From: Paratinospora sagittata
Lineage: Eukaryota > Streptophyta > Magnoliopsida > Ranunculales > Menispermaceae
DNA: 64,000 nt
Direction: 5' to 3'
Assembly: GCA_035771175.1 (NCBI GenBank)
Contig: JAYMFD010001271.1
Coordinates: 1,798,001 to 1,862,000, forward strand
Below are positions 12,441 to 25,363 of the stretch, piece by piece (the stretch's first letter is position 1; the number at the start of each line of letters is the position of its first letter). The notes beneath the pieces are model-generated. The model made no database searches. It had not been told where the DNA came from and saw only the letters and a program-made list of their open reading frames with translations. The position numbers and the translations under genes are program-made.

Positions 12441-13614
12441 TCTTAAGTGTTAAAAAATTAGTTTTTCCAAAATCGGGCTATCCACCACTTTGCCAAAATT
12501 TTACAAAAGGTAATAGCGCACTATCAGTGTTGATAACACGCTGATAGGGTTGAATAACCAAAAATCAAATTTTCCGGAAAATTGCTTACAACGCGCTATC
12601 CCTTTCGATCACTCGCTATAAAGTAGTTACCGTGATCTTTCGATTTTTACTAAAATGGGCAATAGCAGGCAATAGGCCTAGATTGCACCCTAACGGAAAG
12701 TCCAAAAAACTCGAGCTCTTGGGTATGTGTATATCGATTTACAACAGCCCGCTATAAGTCACTAGGAGGCATAATACACAACCCAATTGCATGCTATCTA
12801 AGTTTGAGTTAGAAATCTCACATTTCTAACGAGAAAAACGGAGGCCCTTTCCCTTGCTCTATTTTTCCGTTCCTTACACAGTTTTGACGAGGAATCGTAA
12901 CTGAAATATTCTCCACTAAGACATGGATAATGCCCATTGTTTCGCACGGCCAAAAAAACTTTAGATTAAACAATGTTTTGAATTCAAATCATTTCCTACT
13001 CTCTTGCTCTTTAAGCTGCAATTGCTAATTTAATAAAACACTCATTGTCTAATTTTCAAAGATACAACACACACGATTTCAGCAAGTTAGACTGAGCTTT
13101 CCGAAGAGTATTTCAAAAGAAGAAAGTCGTGATTCTTGCATTGCCAATAAATGCTTGGACCCGAATCAAAGTTGGAAACTGTCTTGAAGATAACTTCATT
13201 GTTTAACAAGTTCTTCATTATATCCCTTTTGTGCTGAGATTTCAAGAAGCATTTCATTGTTTTAAACTGTAAGTATATGAAGTGTTCTCAGTAAGAGAAC
13301 ACAACACATCACCTATATTCTTTCTCTGAGAGCTACAACTAATCATCAAGAACACATCAAATTATAGCTATCAAAGTCTACAAAGATCAAGCTCTAAGAA
13401 CGAGGACATATCTCAATGCTAATGCGCTAGTTCAATCTTAGGTGTGTAGGGTAACCTCTCGATCAATCTCAGGACGAAAACTCACTAAATTGCAAAGTCT
13501 TCAATATCACTTGGATTTAGTATTTGATTTTGACAAAATATTTTCCGAAAGGTTTTAATCATATTTTCAATGAGTTTTGAATGATTTAAAAGTGTTTTGA
13601 GTCAATGAAATGGT
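12441..13614 (+). repeat. Satellite unit 12
   Basis: First clear block II unit, 1174 bp, with one minisatellite copy followed by CTTTCGATCAC. It pairs with unit 14: both carry GGAGGCATAAT, GACGAGGAATCG, GCCAAAAAAAC, GCGCTAGTTC and CAGGACGAAAAC. Confidence 0.93.
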
Positions 13615-14789
13615 TCTTAAGTGTTAAAATATTAGTTTTTCCAAAATCGGGCTATCCACCACTTTGCCAAAATTTTACAATAGGTAATAGCGCACTATCA
13701 GTGTTGATGGCACGCTGATAGGGTTGAATAACCAAAAATCAAATTTTCCGGAAAATTACCTACAACGCGCTATCCATTTTGATAACTCGCTATAAAGTAG
13801 TTACCGTGATCTTTCGGTTTTTAATAAAATGGGCAATAGCGTCCAATAGGCCTAGACTGCACGCTAACGGAAAGTCCAAAAAACTCGAGCTCTTGGGTAT
13901 GTGTATATCGACTTACAATAGCCCGTTATAAGTCATTAGGGGGCATGATACACATCCCAATTGCATGCTATCCAAGTTTGAGTTAGAAATCTCACATTTC
14001 TAACGAGAAAAACGGAGGCCCTTTCCCTTGGTCGATTTTTCCATTCCTTACACAGTTTTGACGGGGAATCGTAACTGAAATATTCTCCACTAAGACATGG
14101 ATGATGCCCATTGTTGCGCACGGCCAAAACAACTTTAGACTAAACAATGTTTTGAATTCAAATCATTTCCTACTCTCTTGCTCTTAAAGCTGCAATTGCT
14201 AATTTAATAAAACACTCCTTGTCTAATTTTCAAAGATACAACACACACGATTTCAGCAAGTTAGACTGAGCTTTCCGAAGAGTATTTCAAAAGAAGAAAG
14301 TCGTGATTCTTGCATTGCCAATAAATGCTTGGACCCGAATCAAAGTTGGAAACTGTCTTGAAGATAACTTCATTGTTTAACAAGTTCTTCATTATATCCC
14401 TTTTGTGCTGAGATTTTAAGAAGCATTTCATTGTTTTAAACTGTAAGTATATGAAGTGTTCTCAGTAAGAGAACACAACACATCACCTATATTCTTTCTC
14501 TGAGAGCTACAACTAATCATCAAGAACACATCAAATTATAGCTATCAAAGTCTACAAAGATCAAGCTCTAAGAACGAGGACATATCTCAATGCTAATGCG
14601 TTAGTTCAATCTTAGGTGTGTAAGGGTAACCTCTCGATCAATCTCAGCACGAAAACTCACTAAATTGCAAAGTCTTCAATATCACTTGGATTTAGTATTT
14701 GATTTTGACAAAATATTTTCCGAAAGGTTTTAATCATAATTTCAATGAGTTTTGAATGATTTAAAAGTGTTTTAAGTCAATGAAATGGT
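13615..14789 (+). repeat. Satellite unit 13 (M-type head)
   Basis: Unit of 1175 bp. The head carries four linked variants (CAATAGGTAATAG, GATGGCACG, CTATCCATTTTGAT, TCGGTTTTTAATAAAA) that reappear only in units 35, 39, 42 and 46. The distal part pairs with unit 15 (CCTTGGTCGAT, TTGTTGCGCAC, ACTCCTTGTC). Confidence 0.93.
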
Positions 14790-15963
14790 TCTTAAGTGTT
14801 AAAATATTAGTTTTTCCAAAATCGGGCTATCCACCACTTTGCCAAGATTTTACAAAAGGTAATAGCGCACTATCAGTGTTGATAGCACGCTGATAGGGTT
14901 GAATAACCAAAAATCAAATTTTCTGGAAAATTGCCAACAACGCGCTATCCCTTTCGATCACTCGCTATAAAGTAGTTACCGTGATCTTTCGATTTTTACT
15001 AAAATGGGCAATAACGTGCAATAGGCCTAGATTGCACGCTAACGGAATGTCCAAAAAACACGAGCTCTTGGGTATGTGTATATCGACTTACAATAGCCAG
15101 CTATAAGTCATTAGGAGGCATAATACACAACCCAATTGCATGCTATCCAAGTTTGAGTTAGAAATCTCACATTTCTAACGAGAAAAACGGAGGCCCTTTC
15201 CCTTGCTCGATTTTTCCGTTCCTTACACAGTTTTGACGAGGAATCGTAACTGAAATATTCTCCACTAAGACATGGATGATGTCCATTGTTTCGCACGGCC
15301 AAAAAAACATTAGATTAAACAATGTTTTGAATTCAAATCATTTCCTACTCTCTTGCTCTTTAAGCTGCAATTGCTAATTTAATAAAACACTCATTGTCTA
15401 ATTTTCAAAGATACAACACACACTATTTCAGCAAGTTAGACTGAGCTTTCCGAAGAGTATTTCAAAAGAAGAAAGTCGTGATTCTTGCATTGCCAATAAA
15501 TGCTTGGACCCGAATCAAAGTTGGAAACTGTCTTGAAGATAACTTCATTGTTTAACAAGTTCTTCATTATATCCCTTTTGTGCTGAGATTTTAAGAAGCA
15601 TTTCATTGTTTTAAACTGTAAGTATATGAAGTGTTCTCAGTAAGAGAACACAACACATCACCTATATTCTTTCTCTGAGAGCTACAACTAATCATCTAGA
15701 ACACATCAAATTATAGCTATCAAAGTCTACAAAGATCAAGCTCTAAGAACGAGGACATATCTCAATGCTAATGCGCTAGTTCAATCTTAGGTGTGTAGGG
15801 TAACCTCTCGATCAATCTCAGGACGAAAACTCACTAAATTGCAAAGTCTTCAATATCACTTGGATTTAGTATTTGTTTTTGACAAAATATTTTCCGAAAG
15901 GTTTTAATCATATTTTCAATGAGTTTTGAATGATTTAAAAGTGTTTTGAGTCAATGAAATGGT
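14790..15963 (+). repeat. Satellite unit 14
   Basis: Unit of 1174 bp, partner of unit 12 in the dimer. Private changes include GATGTCCATTG and CAATAGCCAGCTAT, which breaks the second palindrome. It carries CTTTCGATCAC like unit 12. Confidence 0.93.
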
Positions 15964-17140
15964 TCTTAAGTGTTAAAATATTAGTTTTTCCAAAATCGGG
16001 CTATCCACCACTTTGCCAAAATTTTACAAAAGGTAATCGCGCACTATCAGTGTTGATAGCACGCTGATAGGGTTGAATAACCAAAAATAATATTTTTTGG
16101 AAAATTGCCTACAACACGCTATCCCTTTTGGTAACTCGCTATAAAGTAGTAGTTACCGTGATCTTTCGATTTTTACTAAAATGGGCAATAGCGTGCAATA
16201 GGCCAAGATTTCACGCTAACGGAAAGTGCAAAAAACTCGAGCTCTTGGGTATGTGTATATCGACTTACAATAGCCCGCTATAAGTCATTAGGGGGCATGA
16301 TACACAACCCAATTGCATGCTATCCAAGTTTGAGTTAGAAATCTCACATTTCTAACGAGAAAAACGGAGGCCCTTTCCCTTGGTCGATTTTTCCATTCCT
16401 TACACAGTTTTGACGGGGAATCGTAACTGAAATATTCTCCACTAAGACATGGATGATGCCCATTGTTGCGCACGGCCAAAACAACTTTAGACTAAACAAT
16501 GTTTTGAATTCAAATCATTTCCTACTCTCTTGCTCTTTAAGCTGCAATTGCTAATTTAATAAAACACTCCTTGTCTAATTTTCAAAGATACAACACACAC
16601 GATTTCAACAAGTTAGACTGAGCTTTCCGAAGAGTATTTCAAAAGAAGAAAGTCGTGATTCTTGCATTGCCAATAAATGCTTCGACCCGAATCAATGTTG
16701 GAAACTGTCTTGAAGATAACTTCATTGTTTAACAAGTTCTTCATTATATCCCTTTTGTGCATAGATTTTAAGAAGCATTTCATTGTTTTAAACTGTAAGT
16801 ATATGAAGTGTTCTAAGTAAGAAAACACAACACATCACCTATATTCTTTCTCTGAGAGCTACAACTAATCATCAAGAACACATCAAATTATAGCTATCAA
16901 AGTCTACAAAGATCAAGCTCTAAGAACGAGGACATATCTCAATGCTAATGCGTTAGTTCAATCTTAGGTGTGTAGGGTAACCTCTCGATCAATCTCAGTA
17001 CGAAAACTCACTAAATTGCAAAGTCTTCAATATCACTTGCATTTAGTATTTGATTTTGACAAAACATTTTCCGAAAGGTTTTAATCATAATTTCAATGAG
17101 TTTTGAATGATTTAAAAGTGTTTTGAGTCAATGAAATGGT
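15964..17140 (+). repeat. Satellite unit 15
   Basis: Unit of 1177 bp. The extra 3 bp are a tandem AGT duplication in AAAGTAGTAGTTACC. It is partner of unit 13 distally but lacks its M-type head variants. The distal hairpin is weakened on both arms (GTGTTCTA and GAAAACAC), without compensation. Confidence 0.93.
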
Positions 17141-18314
17141 TCTTAAGTGTTAAAATATTAGTTTTTTCAAAATCGGGCTATCCACCACTTTGCCAAAATT
17201 TTTCAAAAGGTAATAGCGCACTATTAGTGTTGATAGCACGCTGATAGGGTTGAATAACCAAAAATCAAATTTTCTGGAAAATTGCCTACAACGCGCTATC
17301 CCTTTTGATAACTCGCAATAAAGTAGTTACCGTGATCTTTCGATTTTTACTAAAATGGGCAATAGCGTGCAATAGGCCTAGATTGCACGCTAACGGAAAG
17401 TCCAAAAAACTCGAGCTCTTGGGTATGTGTATATCGACTTACAATAGCCCGCTATAAGTCATTAGGGGGCATGATACACATCCCAATTGCATGCTATCCA
17501 AGTTTGAGTTAGAAATCTCACATTTCTAACGAGAAAAACGGAGGCCTTTTCCCTTGCTCGATTTTTCCGTTCCTTACACAGTTTTGACGGGGAATCGTAA
17601 CTGAAATATTCTCCACTAAGACATGGATGATGCCCATTGTTTCGCACGGCAAAAACAACTTTAGATTAAACAATGTTTTGAATTCAAATCATTCCCTACT
17701 CTCTTGCTCTTTAAGCTGCAATTGCTAATTTAATAAAACACTCATTGTCAAATTTTCAAAGATTCAACACACACGATTTCAGCAAGTTATACTGAGCTTT
17801 CCGAAGAGTATTTCAAAAGAAGAAAGTCGTGATTCTTGCATTGCCAATAAATGCTTGGACCCGAATCAAAGTTGGAAACTGTCTTGAAGATAACTTCATT
17901 GTTTAACAAGTTCTTCATTATATACCTTTTGTGCTGAGATTTTAAGAAGCATTTCATTGTTTTAAACTGTAAGTATATGAAGTGTTCTCAGTAAGAGAAC
18001 ACAACACATCACCTATATTCTTTCTCGGAGAGCTACAACTAATCATCAAGAACACATCGAATTATAGCTATCAAAGTCTACAAAGATCAAGCTGTAAGAA
18101 CGAGGACATATCTCAATGCTAATGCGTTAGTTCAATCTTAGGTGTGTAGGGTAACCTCTCGATCAATCTCAGCACGAAAACTCACTAAATTGCAAAGTCT
18201 TCAATATCACTTGGATTTAGTATTTGATTTTGACAAAATATTTTCCGAAAGGTTTTAATCATAATTTCAATGAGTTTTGAAAGATTTAAAAGTGTTTTGA
18301 GTCAATGAAATGGT
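17141..18314 (+). repeat. Satellite unit 16
   Basis: Unit of 1174 bp with one minisatellite copy. It shares CTCGCAATAAAG and CACATCCCAATTG with unit 17, so these two look like neighbouring copies. Confidence 0.93.
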
Positions 18315-19489
18315 TCTTAAGTGTTAAAATATTAGTTTTTCCAAAATCGGGCTATCCACCACTTTGCCAAAATTTTACAAAACGTAATAGCGCACTATTA
18401 GTGTTGATAGCACGCTGATAGGGTTGAATAACCAAAAATCAAATTTTCCGGAAAATTGCCTACAACGCGCTATCCCTTTTGATAACTCGCAATAAAGTAG
18501 TTACCGTGATCTTTCGATTTTTACTAAAATGGGCAATAGCGTGCAATAGGCCTAGATTGCACGCTAACGGAAAGTCCAAAAAACTCGAGCTCTTGGGTAT
18601 GTGTATATCGACTTACAATAGCCCGCTATAAGTCATTAGGGGGCATTATACACATCCCAATTGCATGCTATCCAAATTTGAGTTAGAAATCTCACATTTC
18701 TAACGAGAAAAACGGAGGCCCTTTCCCTTTCTCGATTTTACCATTCCTTACACAGTTTTGACGGGGAATCGTAACTGAAATATTCTCCACTAGGACATGG
18801 ATGATGCCCATTGTTTCGCACGGCCAAAACAACTTTAGATTAAACAATGTTTTGAATTCAAATCATTTCCTACTCTCTTGCTCTTTAAGCTGCAATTGCT
18901 AATTTAATAAAACACTCATTGTCTAATTTTCAAAGATACAACACACACGATTTCAGCAAGTTAGACTGAGCTTTCCGAAGAGTATTTCAAAAGAAGAAAG
19001 TCGTGATTCTTGCATTGCCAATAAATGCTTCGACCCGAATCAAAGTTGGAAACTGTCTTGAAGATAACTTCATTGTTTAACAAGTTCTTCATTATATCCC
19101 TTTTGTGCTGAGATTTTAAGAAGCATTTCATTGTTTTAAACTGTAAGTATATGAAGTGTTCTCAGTAAGAGAACACAACACATCACCTATATTCTTTCTC
19201 GGAGAGCTACAACTAATCATCAAGAACACATCAAATTATAACTATCAAAGTCTACAAAGATCAAGCTCTAAGAACGAGGACATATCTCAATGCTAATGCG
19301 TTAGTTCAATCTTAGGTGTGTAAGGGTAACCTCTCGATCAATCTCAGTACGAAAACTCACTAAATTGCAAAGTCTTCAATATCACTTGGATTTAGTATTT
19401 GATTTTGACAAAATATTTTTCGAAAGGTTTTAATCATAATTTCAATGAGTTTTGAATGATTTAAAAGTGTTTTGAGTCAATGAAATGGT
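18315..19489 (+). repeat. Satellite unit 17
   Basis: Unit of 1175 bp. It resembles unit 16 at the head. One extra base comes from GTGTAAGGGTAACC, in place of GTGTAGGGTAACC. Confidence 0.93.
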
Positions 19490-20663
19490 TCTTAAGTGTT
19501 AAAATATTAGTTTTTGCAAAATCGGGCTATCCACCACTTTGCCAAAATTTTACCAAAGGTAATAGCGCACTATCAGTGTTGATAGCACGCTGGTAGGGTT
19601 GAATAACCAAAAATCAAATTTTCCGGAAAATTGCCTACAACGCGCTATCCCTTTTGATAACTCGCTATAAAGTAGTTACCGTGATCTTTCGATTTTTACT
19701 AAAATGGGCAATAACGTGCAATAGGCCTAGATTGCACGCTAACGGAAAGTCCAAAAAACTCGAGCTCTTGGGTATGTGTATATCGACTTACAATAGCCCG
19801 CTATAAGTCATTAGGGGGCATGATACACAACCCAATTGCATGCTATCCAAGTTTGAGTTAGAAATCTCACATTTCTAACGAGAAAAACGGAGGCCCTTTC
19901 CCTTTCTCGATTTTTCCATTCCTTACACAGTTTTGACGGGGAATCGTAACTGAAATATTCTCCACTAAGACATGGATGATGCCCATTGTCTCGCACGGCC
20001 AAAACAACTTTAGATTAAACAATGTTTTGAATTCAAATCATTTCCTACTCTCTTGCCCTTTTAGCTGCAATTGCTAATTTAATAAAACACTCATTGTCTA
20101 ATTTTCAAAGATACAACACACACGATTTCAGCAAGTTAGACTGAGCTTTCCGAAGAGTATTTCAAAAGAAGAAAGTCGTGATTCTTGCATTGCCAATAAA
20201 TGCTTCGACCCGAATCAAAGTTGGAAACTGTCTTGAAGATAACTTCATTGTTTAACAAGTTCTTCATTATATCCCTTTTGTGCTGAGATTTTAAGAAGCA
20301 TTTCATTGTTTTAAACTGTAAGTATATGAAATGTTCTCAGTAAGAGAACACAACACATCACCTATATTCTTTCTCTGAGAGCTACAACTAATCATCATGA
20401 ACACATCAAATTATAGCTATCAAAGTCTACAAAGATCAAGCTCTAAGAACGAGGACATATCTCAATGCTAATGCGTTAGTTCAATCTTAGGTGTTAAGGG
20501 TAACCTCTCGATCAATCTCAGCACGAAAACTCACTAAATTGCAAAGTCTTCAATATCACTTGGATTTAGTATTTGATTTTGACAAAATATTTTCCGAAAG
20601 GTTTTAATCATAATTTCAATGAGTTTTGAATGATTTAAAAGTGTTTTGAGTCAATGAAATGGT
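19490..20663 (+). repeat. Satellite unit 18
   Basis: Unit of 1174 bp. It carries TTGTCTCGCACGG and TTTCTCGATTTTTCC, variants shared with units 22-24 and 26. It also has a private GTGTTAAGGGTAACC and ATGAAATGTTCTC, the latter shared with unit 26. Confidence 0.93.
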
Positions 20664-21847
20664 TCTTAAGTGTTAAAATATTAATTTTTTCAAAATCGGG
20701 CTAACCACCACCTTGCCAAAATTTTACAAAAGGTAATAGCGCACTATCAGTGTTGATAGCACGCTGATAGGGTTGAATAATCAAAAATCAATTTTTCTGG
20801 AAAATTGACTACAACGCGTTATCCCTCGCTATCCCTTTTGATAACTCACTATAAAGTAGTTACCGTGATCTTTCGATTTTTACTAAAATGGGCAATAGCG
20901 TGCAATAGGCCTAGATTGCACGCTAACGGAAAGTCCAAAAAACTCGAGCTCTTGGCTATGTGTATATCGACTTACAATAGCCCGCTATAAGTCATTAGGG
21001 GGCATGATACACAACCCAATTGCATGCTATCCATGTTTGAGTTAGAAATCTCACATTTCTAACGAGAAAAACGGAGGCCCTTTCCCTTGCTCGATTTTAC
21101 CATTCCTTACACAGTTTTGACGGGGAATCGTAACTGAAATATTCTCCACTAGGACATGGATGATGCCCATTGTTTCGCACGGCCAAAACAACTTTAGATT
21201 AAACAATGTTTTGAATTCAAATCATTTCCTACTCTCTTGCTCTTTAACCTGCAATTGATAATTTAATAAAACACTCATTGTCTAATTTTCAAAGATTCAA
21301 CACACACGATTTCAGCAAGTTAGACTGAGCTTTCCGAAGAGTATTTCAAAAGAAGAAAGTCGTGATTCTTGCATTGCCAATAAATGCTTCGACCCGAATC
21401 AAAGTTGGAAACTGTCTTGAAGATAACTTCATTGTTTAACAAGTTCTTCAATATATCCCTTTTGTGCTGAGATTTTAAGAAGCATTTCATTGTTTTAAAC
21501 TGTAAGTATATGAAGTGTTCTCAGTAAGAGAACACAACACATCACCTATATTCTTTCTCTGAGAGCTACAACTAATCATCAAGAACACATCAAATTATAG
21601 CTATCAAAGTCTACAAAGATCAAGCTCTAAGAACGAGGACATATCTCAATGCTAATGCGTTAGTTCAATCTTAGGTGTGTAGGGTAACCTCTCGATCAAT
21701 CTCAGCGCGAAAACTCACTAAATTGCAAAGTCTTCAATATCACTTGGATTTAGTATTTAATTTTGACAAAATATTTTCCGAAAGGTTTTAATCATAATTT
21801 CAAGGAGTTCTGAATGATTTAAAAGTGTTTTGAGTCAATGAAATGGT
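20664..21847 (+). repeat. Satellite unit 19, chimeric
   Basis: Unit of 1184 bp. The head reads like block I (ATTAATTTTTTC, AATAATCAAAAATCAA, two minisatellite copies). It then becomes block II (TAGCGTGCAAT, CAATTGCATGC, ACGGAGGCCC), with one more block I word (TTTAACCTGCAATTG). This is best explained by conversion or unequal exchange with a block I copy. Confidence 0.92.
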
Positions 21848-23022
21848 TCTTAAGTGTTAAAATATTAGTTTTTCCAAAATCGGGCTATCCACCACTTTGC
21901 CAAAATTTTACAAAAGGTAATAGCGCACTATCAGTGTTGATAGCACGCTGATAGGGTTGAATAACCAAAAATCAAATTTTTCGGAAAATTGCCTACAACG
22001 CGCTATCCCTTTTGATATCTCGCTATAAAGTAGTTACCGTGATCTTTCGATTTTTACTAAAATGGGCAATAGCGTGCAATAGGCCTAGATTGCACTCTAA
22101 CGGAAAGTCCAAAAAACTCGAGCTCTTGGGTATGTGTATATCGACTTACAATAGCCCGCTATAAGTCATTAGGGGGCATGATACACAACCCAATTGCATG
22201 CTATCCAAGTTTGAGTTAGAAATCTCACATTTCTAACGAGAAAAACGGAGGCCCTTTCCCTTGCTCGATTTTACCATTCCTTACACAGTTTTGACGGGGA
22301 ATCGTAACTGAAATATTCTCCACTAGGACATGGATGATGCCCATTAATTCGCACGGCCAAAACAACTTTAGATTAAACAATGTTTTGAATTCAAATCATT
22401 TCCTACTCTCTTGCTCTTTAAGCTGCAATTGCTAATTTAATAAAACACTCATTGTCTAATTTTCAAAGATACAACACACACGATATCAGCAAGTTAGACT
22501 GAGCTTTCCGAAGAGTATTTCAAAAGAAGAAAGTCGTGATTCTTGCATTGCCAATAAATGCTTCGACCCGAATCAAAGTTGGAAACTGTCTTGAAGATAA
22601 CTTCATTGTTTAACAAGTTCTTCATTATATCCCTTTTGTGCTGAGATTTTAAAGAGCATTTAATTGTTTTAAACTGTAAGTATAAGAAGTGTTCTGAGTA
22701 AGAGAACACAACACATCACCTATATTCTTTCTCGGAGAGCTACAACTAATCATCAAGAACACATCAAATTATAGCTATCAAAGTCTACAAAGATCAAGCT
22801 CTAAGAACGAGGACATATCTCAATGCTAATGCGTTAGTTCAATCTTAGGTGTGTAAGGGTAACCTCTCGATCAATCTCAGTACGAAAACTCACTAAATTG
22901 CAAAGTCTTCAATATCAGTTGGATTTAGTATTTGATTTTGACAAAATATTTTCCGAAAGGTTTTAATCATAATTTCAATGAGTTTTGAATGATTTAAAAG
23001 TGTTTTGAGTCAATGAAATGGT
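21848..23022 (+). repeat. Satellite unit 20
   Basis: Unit of 1175 bp. It shares CCCATTAATTCG, GATATCAGC, AAAGAGCATTTAATTG and TATAAGAAGTG with unit 21, so the distal halves are recent duplicates. Confidence 0.93.
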
Positions 23023-24189
23023 TCTTAAGTGTTAAAATATTAGTTTTTCCAAAATCGGGCTATCCACCACTTTGCCAAAATTTTACAAAAGGTAATAGCG
23101 CACTATCAGTGTTGATAGCACGCTGATAGGGTTGAATAACCAAAAATCAAATTTTCCGGAAAATTGCCTACAACACGCTATCCCTTTTGATAACTCGCTA
23201 TTACCGTGATCTTTCGATTTTTACTAAAATGGGCAATAGCGTGCAATAGGCCTAGATTGCACGCTAACGGAAAGTCCAAAAAACTCGAGCTCTTGGGTAT
23301 GTGTATATCGACTTACAATAGCCCGCTATAAGTCATTAGGGGGCATGATACACAACCCAATTGCATGCTATCCAAGTTTGAGTTAGAAATCTCACATTTC
23401 TAACGAGAAAAACGGAGGCCCTTTCCCTTTCTCGATTTTTCCATTCCTTACACAGTTTTGACGGGGAATCGTAACTGAAATATTCTCCACTAGGACATGG
23501 ATGATGCCCATTAATTCGTACGGCCAAAACAACTTTAGATTAAACAATGTTTTGAATTCAAATCATTTCCTACTCTCTTGCTCTTTAAGCTGCAATTGCT
23601 AATTTAATAAAACACTCATTGTCTAATTTTCAAAGATACAACACACACGATATCAGCAAGTTAGACTGAGCTTTCCGAAGAGTATTTCAAAAGAAGAAAG
23701 TCGTGATTCTTGCATTGCCAATAAATGCTTCGACCCGAATCAAAGTTGGAAACTGTCTTGAAGATAACTTCATTGTTTAACAAGTTCTTCATTATATCCC
23801 TTTTGTGCTGAGATTTTAAAGAGCATTTAATTGTTTTAAACTGTAAGTATAAGAAGTGTTCTGAGTAAGAGAACACAACACATCACCTATATTCTTTCTC
23901 GGAGAGCTACAACTAATCATCAAGAACACATCAAATTATATCTATCAAAGTCTACAAAGATCAAGCTCTAAGAACGAGGACATATCTCAATGCTAATGCG
24001 TTAGTTCAATCTTAGGTGTGTAAGGGTAACCTCTCGATCAATCTCAGTACGAAAACTCACTAAATTGCAAAGTCTTCAATATCAGTTGGATTTAGTATTT
24101 GATTTTGACAAAATATTTTCCGAAAGGTTTTAATCATAATTTCAATGAGTTTTGAATGATTTAAAAGTGTTTTGAGTCAATGAAATGGT
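23023..24189 (+). repeat. Satellite unit 21, 8-bp deletion
   Basis: Unit of 1167 bp. Eight bases (AAAGTAGT) are missing at CTCGCTATTACCGTG near 23200. The distal half duplicates unit 20. Confidence 0.93.
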
Positions 24190-25363
24190 TCTTAAGTGTT
24201 AAAATATTAGTTTTTCCAAAATCGGGCTATCCACCACTTTGCCAAAAATTTACCAAAGGTAATAGCGCACTATCAGTGTTGATAGCACGCTGATAGGGTT
24301 GAATAACCAAAAATCAAATTTTCCGGAAAATTGCCTACAACGCGCTATCCCTTTTGATAACTCGCTATAAAGTAGTTACCGTGATCTCTCGATTTTTACT
24401 AAAATGGGCAATAGCGTGCAATAGGCCTAGATTGCACGCTAACGGAAAGTCCAAAAAACTCGAGCTCTTGGGTATGTGTATATCGGCTTACAATAGCCCG
24501 CTATAAGTCATTAGGGGGCATGATACACAACCCAATTGCATGCTATCCAAGTTTGAGTTAGAAATCTCACATTTCTAACGAGAAAAACGGAGGCCCTTTC
24601 CCTTTCTCGATTTTTCCATTCCTTACACAGTTTTGACGGGGAATCGTAACTGAAATATTCTCCACTAAGACATGGATGATGCCCATTGTCTCGCACGGCC
24701 AAAACAACTTTAGATTAAACAATGTTTTGAATTCAAATCATTTCCTACTCTCTTGCTCTTTAAGCTGCAATTGCTAATTTAATTAAACACTCATTGTCTA
24801 ATTTTCAAAGATACAACACACATGATTTTAGCAAGTTAGACTGAGCTTTCCGAAGAGTATTTCAATAGAAGAAAGTCGTGATTCTTGCGTTGCCAATAAA
24901 TGCTTGGACCCGAATCAAAGTTGGAAACTGTCTTGAAGATAACTTCATTGTTTAACAAGTTCTTCATTATATCCCTTTTGTGCTGAGATTTTAAGAAGCA
25001 TTTCATTGTTTTAAACTGTAAGTATATGAAGTGTTCTGAGTAAGAGAACACAACACATCACCTATATTCTTTCTCGGAGAGCTACAACTAATCATCAAGA
25101 ACACATCAAATTATAGCTATCAAAGTCTACAAAGATCAAGCTCTAAGAACGAGGACATATCTCTATGCTAATGCGTTAGTTCAATCTTAGGTGTGTAGGG
25201 TAACCTCTCGATCAATCTCAGCACGAAAACTCACTAAATTGCAAAGTCTTCAATATCACTTGGATTTAGTATTTGATTTTGACAAAATATTTTCCGAAAG
25301 GTTTTAATCATAATTTCAACGAGTTTTGAATGATTTAAAAGTGTTTTGAGTCAATGAAATGGT
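24190..25363 (+). repeat. Satellite unit 22
   Basis: Unit of 1174 bp without the 8-bp deletion of its neighbours. The middle of the unit shares TTGTCTCGCACGG, AATTTAATTAAAC and TTTCAATAGAAG with units 23 and 24. Confidence 0.93.

Larger units (their letters stand above)
12441..17140 (+). repeat. Higher-order dimer, units 12-15
   Basis: Units 12 and 14 share one variant set, and units 13 and 15 another, at offsets of 2349 and 2352 bp. The M-type head of unit 13 is not shared by unit 15, so part of one copy was later overwritten. Confidence 0.82.
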
